Positions 6,996 to 17,000 of a DNA stretch of 64,000 bases are shown one piece after another. Under the pieces are notes generated by a model, which saw only the letters and a program-made list of their open reading frames with translations, ran no database searches and was not told the DNA's origin. Both the position numbers and the translations under genes were made by a program. Numbering within the stretch: the stretch's first letter is position 1; each line of letters begins with the position of its first letter. The DNA is from MVYY01 sp012517575 (GTDB lineage Bacteria; Bacteroidota; Bacteroidia; Bacteroidales; Paludibacteraceae), in assembly GCA_031629035.1 (NCBI GenBank), contig JAVLUG010000027.1, forward strand, positions 124,001 to 188,000, read 5' to 3'.

Positions 6996-9485
6996 ATGAA
7001 GAAAATTTCGTTTTTTTTATTCGTTCTTTTTATCTATGCTTGTACTGAACAGAATGAATCGCACATTTCAAGCCGGTTGAGGGCTCCCGCATATCCGCTG
7101 ATTACTATTGATCCATATACAAATGCTTGGTTGTTTGGCGATACTTTATATCGTCAACAGCTCTGTCATTGGACAGGGAAAGATTTTCCATTGCTTGGAG
7201 CCGTTCGTGTTGATGGGAAAACATACCGTTTTATGGGAATTGAAAATAATCTTTTGAAGCCACTGGAGAAAATGTCTGAAAGTGAGGATTGGACTGCTCG
7301 TTATGTGAATGAAATGCCTCCGGAAAAATGGATAGAAAGAAATTTTAACGACAAAAATTGGAAGACAGGAAAAGCTGCTTTCGGTAAGCGCGAAAATCAA
7401 AACATTAATACCGGTTGGGAAAGCGAGAATATATGGGTAAGGAGAGAATTTACATTAGATAATGATTTGTCGGGTAAAAAAATTTTTCTAGAATATTCTC
7501 ATGATGATGATGTAGAAATTTACATTAACGGAATAGAAGTTGTCAGAATAAGTGATAAGTGTCAGGATAATGCAACGCAGGAACTTTCGGAAGAAGTTGT
7601 TTCTTCATTGCAGAAAGGAAAGAATATCATTGCTGCCCATTGTCGGAATAAAGGAGGAGACGCATTTCTCGATTTTGGTCTAAATGAGGAAATTGAAAGT
7701 CAGGCTTGTTTTGCAAAAACTGCAATTCAGGACTCGGTTGAGGCACTTCCTACTCAAACAATTTTCCATTTTACTTGTGGTCCTGTCAAGTTACAATTGA
7801 CTTTTACTGCTCCATTGTTGATGAATGATTTGGATTTGCTCTCTCGTCCCATTAATTATATCTCTTATCAGGTTTCATCAACCGACAATCAATCCCACGA
7901 AGTCAGTCTTTATTTGGAAGCTGGTACAGCGTGGGCTCTGAACGTATATAATCAGGCAAGCAAAAGCGAAACTTTTGAAAAAGGAAATTTGCTTTATTTA
8001 AAAACAGGCAGTAAACAGCAGAATATTTTGGGTAAGAAAGGCGATAATGTACGTATTGATTGGGGATATTTTTATTTGTGTGCGCCAAAAGAACGTACGA
8101 ACTCAGCAGTTGGTAATGGATATTCTATGCGTTCTGATTTTAAAAAATCCGGTACTTTGGGCAAAAATATTCCCCCTTCGCCTGATGATCAGAACAGACT
8201 TGCTTTTTCCCGTTCATTGGGAAAAGTCAGAAGAGTGAAGAGTGGTTATTTTATGTTGGGTTATGACGATATTTATTCCATCCAATATTTTGGTGTTAAC
8301 CTTCGTCCCTATTGGAACAGAAGGGGTGATAAAAATATTATCGATTTGTTTTCGACAGCGGCAAAGGAATACAAATCTCTCATGAAGGCTTGTAATAAAT
8401 TTGATAATACGCTTATGAAAGAGGCAATCAAATCCGGTGGAAAAGAGTATGCCGAGCTTTGTGCGTTGGCTTACCGACAGTCTGTATCGGCACATAAATT
8501 AGTACAAGCTCCCAATGGAGATTTACTTTTTCTTTCAAAAGAAAATTATAGTAGTGGTTCGATAGCCACTGTAGATGTTTCTTATCCTTCCGCACCTTTG
8601 TTTTTATTGTATAATGTAGATTTGTTGAAAGGAATGTTGAATCCGATTTTTTATTATGTGGAAAGCGGAATCTGGAAAGAAACTTATGCACCTCATGACA
8701 TTGGTTTTTATCCTATTGCCAACGGTCAAGTAGGAGGAACGGTGTTACCTGTTGAAGAGTCCGGAAATATGCTTATTCTCACGGCAGCAATTGCAACTAT
8801 GGAAAGAAACGCGCAATACGCAGAACAACATTGGGAAACACTCTCGCAATGGGCAGATTTTCTTGTAAAAAAAGGATTTGACCCAGATTATCAGGGGAGT
8901 ACTGATGTTTTTGCAGGTCAGTCTGCTCATAATGCCAACCTTTCCATCAAAGCTATTTTGGGTATTGCATCTTATGGACGTTTGGCCGATATGTTAGGAA
9001 AGAACGATATTGCAAGAAAATATACTTCATTAGCTTCTCAAATGGCTTTGGAATGGGTAAAAAAAGCTGATGATGGTGATCATTACCGCTTTGCTTTTGA
9101 CCAACCTGGAACTTGGAGTCAAAAATATAATTTGGTGTGGGATAAAATAATGAAAATTAACGCTTTCCCTCATGAAGTACCTGAAAAGGAAATAGCTTAT
9201 TATTTGACTATACAAAACAAATATGGTTTACCACTGGATAGCAGACATCAATACACAAAAGCTGACTGGATTGTATGGTCGGCAACTTTAGCACGCAATA
9301 CGTCCGATTTTCAACAGTTGATCAGACCACTTTATCGTTTTGTAAATGAAACAACAGACCGCATTCCCATGTCAGACTGGTATTGGACAGATCGACCCGA
9401 ACATGTTTCATTTCGGGCAAGGTCGGTACTGGGTGGTTATTATATAAAAATGATGGAAGACAAGTTGATTTATCAATCCAACTAA
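6996..9485 (+). CDS. DUF4964/DUF5127/DUF4965/DUF1793 lipoprotein (glutaminase A-like family)
   Basis: An 829-residue predicted lipoprotein; the ATG at 6996 gives a signal peptide ending in Cys16 (FIYAC), better than the in-frame TTG at 6960. The order is a DUF4964-like segment (about 24-85, RAPAYPLITIDPY), an inserted beta-sandwich module (about 99-233, with DDDVEIYINGIEV), a DUF5127-like domain (about 250-440), and DUF4965/DUF1793 helical-toroid domains (about 470-825, with NGDLLFLSKEN and KADWIVWSA). The family is named after fungal glutaminase A, but Bacteroidetes members in PULs are probably glycan-active; the activity is not known. A close paralogue lies at 44201. The regulator gene starts two bases after its stop, so the two are probably co-transcribed. 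No T9SS domain is present. Confidence 0.85.
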   Translation: MKKISFFLFVLFIYACTEQNESHISSRLRAPAYPLITIDPYTNAWLFGDTLYRQQLCHWTGKDFPLLGAVRVDGKTYRFMGIENNLLKPLEKMSESEDWTARYVNEMPPEKWIERNFNDKNWKTGKAAFGKRENQNINTGWESENIWVRREFTLDNDLSGKKIFLEYSHDDDVEIYINGIEVVRISDKCQDNATQELSEEVVSSLQKGKNIIAAHCRNKGGDAFLDFGLNEEIESQACFAKTAIQDSVEALPTQTIFHFTCGPVKLQLTFTAPLLMNDLDLLSRPINYISYQVSSTDNQSHEVSLYLEAGTAWALNVYNQASKSETFEKGNLLYLKTGSKQQNILGKKGDNVRIDWGYFYLCAPKERTNSAVGNGYSMRSDFKKSGTLGKNIPPSPDDQNRLAFSRSLGKVRRVKSGYFMLGYDDIYSIQYFGVNLRPYWNRRGDKNIIDLFSTAAKEYKSLMKACNKFDNTLMKEAIKSGGKEYAELCALAYRQSVSAHKLVQAPNGDLLFLSKENYSSGSIATVDVSYPSAPLFLLYNVDLLKGMLNPIFYYVESGIWKETYAPHDIGFYPIANGQVGGTVLPVEESGNMLILTAAIATMERNAQYAEQHWETLSQWADFLVKKGFDPDYQGSTDVFAGQSAHNANLSIKAILGIASYGRLADMLGKNDIARKYTSLASQMALEWVKKADDGDHYRFAFDQPGTWSQKYNLVWDKIMKINAFPHEVPEKEIAYYLTIQNKYGLPLDSRHQYTKADWIVWSATLARNTSDFQQLIRPLYRFVNETTDRIPMSDWYWTDRPEHVSFRARSVLGGYYIKMMEDKLIYQSN

Positions 9486-9487
9486 TC

Positions 9488-11866
9488 GTGCAAATCATAA
9501 AAAAGTTACAAATTATTATTGTTTTCTGTATTTGCTCTGTATGTTCTTATGCAGAAGAATCATTGGGCGGACTTTTATTTACTTCCAGCGAGGAAAAAGT
9601 AGATAAGCGAACTTCTCTTGTCCTTTTCGGGGATAAACTTCAGAAATTTGAAGATAAATTTACCATTAGTTTCGATTTATCTATCTGGAACAGTGATCAG
9701 TTTGGACACATTTTCAGGGTAATTAATAATAAAAGGCAGGAAGTGGAATTTGTTTTTGTCAATTTCTATGGAATAGACAGTATGTATCTCGATTTTCACA
9801 GTCCTATTACGCATAAATCAGTTCAAATTCCTGTTATAAAAGAAGATATAGATAAAAAGAATACTTTACATATCAATATTCATTTTGATTTAATACAAGA
9901 CAAGGCCTTAATTACCATCCGAAATAAGCAGTATTCTTGTTCACCCGTGGGATTAGAAAATCCTTCTCTACTACAGTTTGCATTTGGACTCTATGGTTTG
10001 AATTTGGATGTTCCTCAAATGTTGGTAAAAAATTTACGCATTACAGCGGGGAATGGAAAATCATATTTTTTCCCGTTGAGTGAATCGAAAGGTGATTTTG
10101 CAATTGATGAAAAAGGAAAAATTAAAGCTCTTGTGAAAAATCCTGAATGGATTGTCAATAAGCACTTTTACTGGCAAGCCAAATCTAAATTCACGGTGAA
10201 AAATGAAGTGAATGTTACTTATGATGAAGCAGAGAACAGAATTGGCTTTGATGGCAATGATTCTGCAATTTACTATTATCCGCGCTATAACCGTATCGAG
10301 ACCAGAAAAATTAAAAATAGCGTTTGGCAGGGCGAAAAAGGATTGTTGCTTCACAGTAATACGTTTTACTCTTCTGCAGGAGATTTATATCAGTTTGGAG
10401 GATTTGAGAATCATACATACTCCAATAAAATTTCTTTTTATGAACCTGAATCGAAACGTTGGACAGTAGTCAATTTCAAAGGCGATAATATTTCGCCTCG
10501 TTTCTATTCCGCTGTGGGCGACGGGATACGACCGGATGAAAAGTTGATTTTTGGTGGTTTTGGTAATGAAACAGGAAGAGAGGAACATGGAGGACATAAC
10601 CTTTACGATTTATATGTATTAGATTTAAAAGCAAAAACAGTAACCAACTTATGGCGTTTGGAAGATGTTCCAAAAATGCAATTTGTACCCAGCAGTAATT
10701 TGATATTGAGTGATGATAAAAAATATTTTTATGCTTTATGTTATGCGCATCACATTGCCAAAACTGTAGGTTATCTTTATCGTTTCAGCTTAGCAGATGG
10801 TTCTTACGAAGTAACAAGCGATTCTATCAACTTCAATTCGGAAGATACGAATACTTCGGTTAATTTGTTTTATAATAAGCAAATGAATGAATTTTATGTT
10901 GTTGTTCAAGAACTTACCGTGAATAATTTAACTCAAGTACAAATTTTTTCGTTGTTATCTCCTCCTATTTCAAAAGCTCAATTAGATAGTTTTGCGCCTA
11001 TTCAAAAATCGAGAATCGTATTTTTTGTGGTTATTGTCCTTTTTGTTTTGTCCGCATTATGGTTTGCTCTGTGGCATTTCTTTTACAGAAATAAGAAGCA
11101 TAAGCAACAAAAAATTACTTATTGGTTGCCTGAAGAAAAGATTGAAAAGAAGGTACCTCGTCCATCGGCTGTTTATGTTTTTGGTGATTTTATAGTTTAT
11201 GATGCTAAAGGCAAGGATATTAGTTATCGTTTCAGCATGAAACTAAGAGCTTTGTTCTTATTGCTTTTGTTGAATACAACAGAGGAAGCTGGAATTTCTA
11301 CTGAGAAATTAACTTCAACCTTGTGGTCGGACAAAGATACAAATAGTGCAAAAAATATCCGAGGAGTAACCATTAACAGATTGAGAAATATTTTGGAAGA
11401 CATCGATGGCATTTCACTTGTTCATCAAAATCATCAGTGGTTTTTTGTCTTTGAGTCGCCTTTTTATTGCGATTATCTCGAATATTCCGATATTTTGCAG
11501 CGTTTGCAAAATTCAGATCAAGGATCGTATCCTGATTTGTTGGAGCAGGTGGTAGCTCTTGTTAAAAATGGTTCGTTTCTCTCCAATGTGCATGATGTTG
11601 GATTGGATAATTACAAAGCACGGGAGGAAGAGAAATTGGAAAAATTGTTAAGAGAATATGTTATTTATTTATATGGAGAAAAACAGTATCAGAAAGTCAT
11701 CTCTATTTCTGGTACTTATTTTTCAGTAGAGCCCCTAAACGATGAAGTTTTAAATATTTGTGTAAAATCATTTAATAAATTGGGGAAAAAAGAAGAAGCC
11801 AAAACTTTCCTGAACAATTATAAACGAAATCATAAAATACTCACCGGTGAAGATTATCAGGTTTAA
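9488..11866 (+). CDS. Membrane-anchored one-component regulator: LamG/Kelch-like sensor, TM helix, winged helix, BTAD-like TPR
   Basis: I chose the GTG at 9488 because it directly precedes a signal-like stretch (IIKKLQIIIVFCICSVCSYA) and sits two bases after the previous stop; the longer frame from 9383 would overlap that gene. The 792-residue protein has a LamG-like region (about 22-190), a Kelch-like propeller (about 240-500, with DLYQFGGFENH and KLIFGGFG), one TM helix (about 508-531) followed by basic residues, an OmpR-type winged helix (about 564-664, with RGVTINRLRNIL) and a helical BTAD/TPR-like end (about 670-790). A periplasmic sensor joined through one TM to a DNA-binding domain suits direct glycan sensing. 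No kinase or receiver domain is present. It is the only regulator visible in the PUL, so control of this locus is a reasonable inference. Confidence 0.8.
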   Translation: MQIIKKLQIIIVFCICSVCSYAEESLGGLLFTSSEEKVDKRTSLVLFGDKLQKFEDKFTISFDLSIWNSDQFGHIFRVINNKRQEVEFVFVNFYGIDSMYLDFHSPITHKSVQIPVIKEDIDKKNTLHINIHFDLIQDKALITIRNKQYSCSPVGLENPSLLQFAFGLYGLNLDVPQMLVKNLRITAGNGKSYFFPLSESKGDFAIDEKGKIKALVKNPEWIVNKHFYWQAKSKFTVKNEVNVTYDEAENRIGFDGNDSAIYYYPRYNRIETRKIKNSVWQGEKGLLLHSNTFYSSAGDLYQFGGFENHTYSNKISFYEPESKRWTVVNFKGDNISPRFYSAVGDGIRPDEKLIFGGFGNETGREEHGGHNLYDLYVLDLKAKTVTNLWRLEDVPKMQFVPSSNLILSDDKKYFYALCYAHHIAKTVGYLYRFSLADGSYEVTSDSINFNSEDTNTSVNLFYNKQMNEFYVVVQELTVNNLTQVQIFSLLSPPISKAQLDSFAPIQKSRIVFFVVIVLFVLSALWFALWHFFYRNKKHKQQKITYWLPEEKIEKKVPRPSAVYVFGDFIVYDAKGKDISYRFSMKLRALFLLLLLNTTEEAGISTEKLTSTLWSDKDTNSAKNIRGVTINRLRNILEDIDGISLVHQNHQWFFVFESPFYCDYLEYSDILQRLQNSDQGSYPDLLEQVVALVKNGSFLSNVHDVGLDNYKAREEEKLEKLLREYVIYLYGEKQYQKVISISGTYFSVEPLNDEVLNICVKSFNKLGKKEEAKTFLNNYKRNHKILTGEDYQV

Positions 11867-11953
11867 GTAAATTTTACCACATTTTCGAGCAAAATTACTG
11901 ATATTTTTCTATTGTAACCCTGTTTGTAACCCAAGAATTAATTTAGGTTTTTT

Positions 11954-11961
11954 TACTTTTG
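11954..11961 (+). promoter_or_regulatory. Candidate -7 element (TACTTTTG)
   Basis: TACTTTTG matches TAnnTTTG and lies 29 bases before the small ORF at 11991. The nearest TTTG upstream (11923-11926) is 27 bases away, longer than ideal, so the -33 assignment is uncertain. Confidence 0.4.
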
Positions 11962-11990
11962 GGGCATAATTAGCGAACAGTCTAATCAAT

Positions 11991-12329
11991 ATGAAAAACA
12001 GGAAAAATACTCGAATAATATTTTTTTGTACCTTTCTGTGTTTGTTGGTAACAATAAATACTTCAACAAAATCAAATTTTAAAACGGATTTTTGCAAATC
12101 AAGTTTTAATATATTCCTTCCTACTTCTACATTTTCTCTTATTTTTTCAGGTCCTTATTTGTTTACGCGTTCGTCTTCAGATAAATTGAATGAATGCAAT
12201 TTCCAACAAGAAAATAGCGAACAAAATTCGCTTGTGAACGCCGTGTGTAATGATAATAAAATCTACTCCTTTATTAGAAAGGATGATATTTTCTTATTAT
12301 CAACTGATTTAGGTACATCCGATGTGTAG
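11991..12329 (+). CDS. Small hypothetical protein with hydrophobic N-terminus
   Basis: A 112-codon frame from an ATG, in the 637-base gap between the regulator and the TIG/NHL gene. Residues 9-22 are hydrophobic (IIFFCTFLCLLVTI) after a basic start, as in a signal peptide or anchor. The rest is polar, rich in Ser, Asn and Phe, with no motif I recognise. A -7-like TACTTTTG lies just upstream and another, TAATTTTG, just downstream. It could be a real small exported protein, a leader peptide of the PUL transcript, or a chance frame in AT-rich DNA. Confidence 0.4.
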   Translation: MKNRKNTRIIFFCTFLCLLVTINTSTKSNFKTDFCKSSFNIFLPTSTFSLIFSGPYLFTRSSSDKLNECNFQQENSEQNSLVNAVCNDNKIYSFIRKDDIFLLSTDLGTSDV

Positions 12330-12359
12330 CGAGGAGGAAAGGCTACGTAAAACTAAAGA

Positions 12360-12367
12360 TAATTTTG
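12360..12367 (+). promoter_or_regulatory. Candidate -7 element before the TIG/NHL-SusCD genes
   Basis: TAATTTTG matches TAnnTTTG 137 bases before the ATG at 12504. No TTTG box is seen about 20 bases upstream, so this may be an activator-dependent promoter or a chance match. Confidence 0.35.
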
Positions 12368-12503
12368 CATATTACATACAATATATTTTAGTGAATAATC
12401 AATCAGTATAGTATTAATAAAAGGTATTAGAAAAAAAGAAATTTCGCAATCTCTAATTCAATTATAGCAATTCATATTTATTTAATCAATTTTTTAACAC
12501 AAA

Positions 12504-14015
12504 ATGAAAAAACGGAAAAGAACAGAACTTTGGTGGGTCGTGATGCTACCTTGTTTCGCATTTTCGCTTTTTGTTACTTCTTGTAAAGATTCAACAGAAA
12601 TCGAAGATGTGCCATACAAGCCCGACCAACCCGTTGTACTTGACCATTTCGCTCCCGACTCGGGAAGAGTGGCGACTCAGATGTTGATTTATGGAAGCAA
12701 TTTTGGCTCGGATAAGTCAAAAATTAATGTAATTATTAACAATAAAAAGGCAGCTGTTATAGGCGTAAATCCTGAAGGTACTATTATTTATGTTATTGTG
12801 CCATCGTTGCTCAAGGAAGGAGAACCACACTATGGGGGCGAGTTGATATCTACGAAAATTCAGGTGAAGGTTGGTGAAGGTGATCAAGTGCAAGAAAAAA
12901 CATTTAGTAAGGATTTCACTTATCAATTTACGCAAAATGTTTCAACTTTTCTTGGCTTTACCGACCAGGATGGAAATTCAGCCGTGATAGATGGCAGTTT
13001 TAGCAAAGCTCAGTTTAATACACCCTCGTGGTTATCATTTGATGAGAAAACTGCAGAAGGAACGGCACGTAATTTTTTCCTGATAGAAGAATCTACTGGA
13101 GATGGAAATTGGTCCAATGGGTCTGTACGTTTCATCGATATGCAAAACAAGCAAGTTTCCACACTTTTCAGGGCTGGAAATGGTGTTAATCGTCCGCGAA
13201 CCATAGCTTTTACACTCAAAAAACAAAATGGACAAATGGTAGCGAACAGCATTGGTGACACCATGATTATTGCCAATGATGATGGGAATTGGAACAGCAT
13301 TGGGACTATTATTCTTGTCCGTGATTCAATAACCCATCGTTTTCCACAAAATTACTGGCAACCTGTTATGCATCATAAACAATGCAATGGTGGAGCTATT
13401 CATCCTATTTCGGGAGAATATTGGTTCAACAGTTATGAAAAATCGCAAGTATATAAGGTTTTTGATCGCTCAGGATCGATTTGGAAATATGGAGGACCTG
13501 ATGCAAGCCATCTCAATACCGATGGACAGGAAGGAACAAACTATTACTTTTTGGTACAGGATAATGGTTGGGAGTTCAGTATACAAATTGCTCCGAGTGG
13601 AAATTTTGCATACATAGTAGTCAGAAATCAGCACTATATTGCCAGAATGGATTACAACTTTGACAAAAAAGCTTTTGAAAAGCCCCAGCCTTTTGTTGGC
13701 AGTAAACAGAAAGCCGGATTTCAAGATGGTGTTGGAGTGGGAAATACACTCTTCAATACTCCACAGCAAGGTGCTTTTGATAAGGACGATAATTTCTATG
13801 TATGCGATGCGGAGAACAACTGCATTCGTAAAGTAACACCCCAAGGGCAAGTTTCTACATTCGCCGGTCGACCGGGGAATCCGGGTTATTCCGATGGCGC
13901 ACTGCGTGATGCTCAATTCGATGCGCCATTAGGTATTATTTACGATGAAGTAAATCAGGTTTTTTATGTTGGTGACCGCGACAACCATCGTATCAGAGCA
14001 ATCAAAGTTGAATAA
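12504..14015 (+). CDS. IPT/TIG and NHL-repeat surface lipoprotein
   Basis: A 503-residue lipoprotein with signal and lipobox ending at Cys27 (FVTSC). An IPT/TIG immunoglobulin-like domain spans about 43-142 (HFAPDSGRVATQMLIYGSNFG). NHL-type beta-propeller repeats fill about 150-503, clearest at the end: FDKDDNFYVCDAENNCIRKV and VFYVGDRDNHRIRAI. Proteins of this build occur next to SusC/SusD pairs in Bacteroidetes PULs and are thought to be outer-surface glycan-binding proteins. Only nine bases separate it from the SusC start, which indicates one operon. No catalytic residues are evident. Confidence 0.88.
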   Translation: MKKRKRTELWWVVMLPCFAFSLFVTSCKDSTEIEDVPYKPDQPVVLDHFAPDSGRVATQMLIYGSNFGSDKSKINVIINNKKAAVIGVNPEGTIIYVIVPSLLKEGEPHYGGELISTKIQVKVGEGDQVQEKTFSKDFTYQFTQNVSTFLGFTDQDGNSAVIDGSFSKAQFNTPSWLSFDEKTAEGTARNFFLIEESTGDGNWSNGSVRFIDMQNKQVSTLFRAGNGVNRPRTIAFTLKKQNGQMVANSIGDTMIIANDDGNWNSIGTIILVRDSITHRFPQNYWQPVMHHKQCNGGAIHPISGEYWFNSYEKSQVYKVFDRSGSIWKYGGPDASHLNTDGQEGTNYYFLVQDNGWEFSIQIAPSGNFAYIVVRNQHYIARMDYNFDKKAFEKPQPFVGSKQKAGFQDGVGVGNTLFNTPQQGAFDKDDNFYVCDAENNCIRKVTPQGQVSTFAGRPGNPGYSDGALRDAQFDAPLGIIYDEVNQVFYVGDRDNHRIRAIKVE

Positions 14016-14023
14016 TAATAAAG

Positions 14024-17000
14024 ATGAAGAAAATTATGAAACACAAAATTATATATGCAGGCATTCTGTTGCTAATGCTTGGTATTTTACAAAATACTTT
14101 TGCTCAACAGTCTGATTTGATACAGGTTTCGGGAACGGTTGTCGATGAGAATAAGGAAGCAATGATAGGTGTTAGTATTTTCGTAAAGGATCAACCCGGA
14201 TTAGGTGTTACTACTGATGTTAACGGTAATTTCAAAATCAAGGTAAAAAAGAATAGTACACTTGTTTTTTCTTATGTTGGATATAGTAAACAAGAAGTGG
14301 AAGTAGAAGGCAGGTCTAAAATTAATGTTCAAATGCAGCCTAGCGAAAGCAACGTGCTCAATGAAGTGGTTGTTACTGGTTCGGGCGTACAAAAAAAGAT
14401 TGCAGTTACAGGTGCCATTACCAATGTTGATGTGAAAACGTTAAAACTTCCTACTGCCAATATAACCAATGCTTTAGCGGGGAATATCGCTGGCGTAATT
14501 TCTATGCAACTTTCCGGAGAACCAGGTACGAACCAGTCCGAGTTCTGGATTCGCGGTATTTCTACCTTTGGTGCTGGTTCCGGAGCATTGGTGTTGGTTG
14601 ATGGTTTTGAACGTCCCTTTAACGAAATTAATATTGAGGATATTGAATCTTTTTCGGTTTTGAAAGATGCATCAGCTACGGCAATTTACGGTGCACGTGG
14701 TGCTAATGGTGTAATTCTTATTACGACAAAAAAAGGTGATGCTGGAAAAATTAATATAAGCGGGAAAGTGGAATATGGATACAATACTCGTACCCGAACG
14801 CCTGAATTTGTTGATGGGCCTACTTATGCCACTCTGCTTAACGAAGCGAGGCGTACACGTAACCTTGAACCACTCTACAATGATATAGAATTGGAAATCA
14901 TCAAAAACAACCTCGATCCTGATCTTTATCCAAATATCGACTGGAAAGATGTGTTACTGAAAGACGGTGCCGGTACTTATCGCGCTTCTATCAATTTGAA
15001 TGGTGGAGGTTCTACAGCTCGTTATTATGTTTCGGGAAGTTATTTGAACGAAGGCGGCATGTACAAAACTGACAAAACGTTGAAAGATTATAACACTAAC
15101 AGTAATTTGGAACGGTATAATTATCGTATGAATACCGATATTGATATTACTAAAACCACTGTGTTGCACACTGGTGTTGCGGGATTTCTTGAGAAACAGA
15201 ATCGTGCCGGTTTGGCTCAAACATATACTATAACCAATCTTGGAGACCAGACCATTGCTACCAGAATTGTGAATGGAGATGGAATAAATATTTGGAAATC
15301 TATTGTTGGTTATTCGCCGGTTGCTACTCCGTTGGTATATTCCAATGGATTGACGCCGGCTTACGGTACAGGAGATTTGACCAATCCATGGGTGGTTGCT
15401 ACTCAAACCGGTTACAATGAATCATGGCGTAGCAAAGTGGAAACCAATATCACACTCGATCAAAATTTTGATTTCATAACCAAAGGGTTACGTTTTACGG
15501 GACGTTTTGCTTTTGATTCGGACAGTCGAAACAATATCCGACACATACGCTGGCCAGAACAACATAATACCCAACGTCGTCGTGATAGCAATGGAAATCT
15601 TGTTTTTTATCGTGTTTCTACCGAGAGGTTGATGGAACAGGAGTCCGATTCGTGGGGAGAGCGAATTTACAATTTAGAAGGTGAATTGGCTTATGACCGC
15701 ACTTTTGCAAAAACTCACAGTGTAAGTTTGTTCCTCAAATATGCCCAGCGCGAACAAGCGGAGACCTCCAATGTCGGCAACGATATTGTACGTGGAATTC
15801 CTCATCGGGATCAAAGTTTGTCGGGACGTGCCTCTTATAACTTCAAAAGTCGATATTTTGTCGAATTTAATGGTGGTTATACCGGTTCTGAAGTATTTAA
15901 AACCGGTCATCAGTTTGGATTTTTCCCTGCTATTTCAGGAGCTTGGAATATTTCTGAAGAGCCTATCGTTCGGAATTTAACTTCAATATTCGATATGCTC
16001 AAAATTCGATATTCTTATGGACAGGTAGGCAACAACAAAATAATGAAAGGAGATGTGGAAGTCCGTTTCCCTTATGTCGGTTCTATTGGGACGATAGGTG
16101 GTTACAATTATGGAGACTTGGGCAGCCCCAATTATAGCGGTTTGTCAAGTGAAGGAAGCCTCAGTGATTACCCTGGTTTACATATTGCCGAATATGCGGC
16201 TGATTATTTGACTTGGGAAGTTGCAACCAAACACGATCTTGGTATAGATTTTAATATGTGGAACAATAAGTTTTCGGGTGTTTTTGATGTGTTTAAAGAT
16301 ACGCGCAGCGATATTTATATGCAACGTACACACTTGTCTCAAATTACCGGTATCACTTCACAACCTTGGGCAAATATTGGTAAAATGGAGAATTTGGGTT
16401 TTGATGGTCAATTCAACATCAATCAAAAAATTGATCAGGTGGAAATGACTATGCGCGGAAATATCACTTACACACGCAATAAAGTATTGGAGTATGATGA
16501 AGAAGCTAATGCTTTGCCTTACAAAATGACAGAAGGTTATCGTTGGCAGCAGGCCAAAGGACTCATTGCTTTGGGGTTGTTTGAAAGTTACGACGAAATT
16601 CGTAACAGTCCTAAACAGGAGTTCGGCGATTATATGCCAGGTGATATAAAATATAAGGATATCAATGGAGATGGTGTTATCAACGATAATGATATAGTAG
16701 CAATTGGAGCTACTCGAATCCCAAATTTGGTTTATGGATTAGGTGCTTCGGCTATGTGGCGGGGCTTTGATGTCAATGTCCATTTCCAGGGTGCCGGCAA
16801 ATCTTCTTATTTTATTAATGGTCCAGCCGTTTATCCTTTCTCCGAAGTGCTTCAGGGAAATACTCTTCCTTGGGGAAATATTCTTACCGACATGGTAGGC
16901 AATTATTGGAGCGAAAGCAATCCCAATCCCAATGCTAAATATCCACGTTTGAGTTATGGAGGCAATGCAAATAATTATCGCGAATCTACTTTTTGGTTAC

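Noticed and set aside
9383..9487. N-terminal extension of the regulator from an ATG at 9383
   Set aside because: It overlaps the previous enzyme gene by over 100 bases and puts a non-signal sequence before a clear signal-like stretch; the GTG at 9488 fits better.
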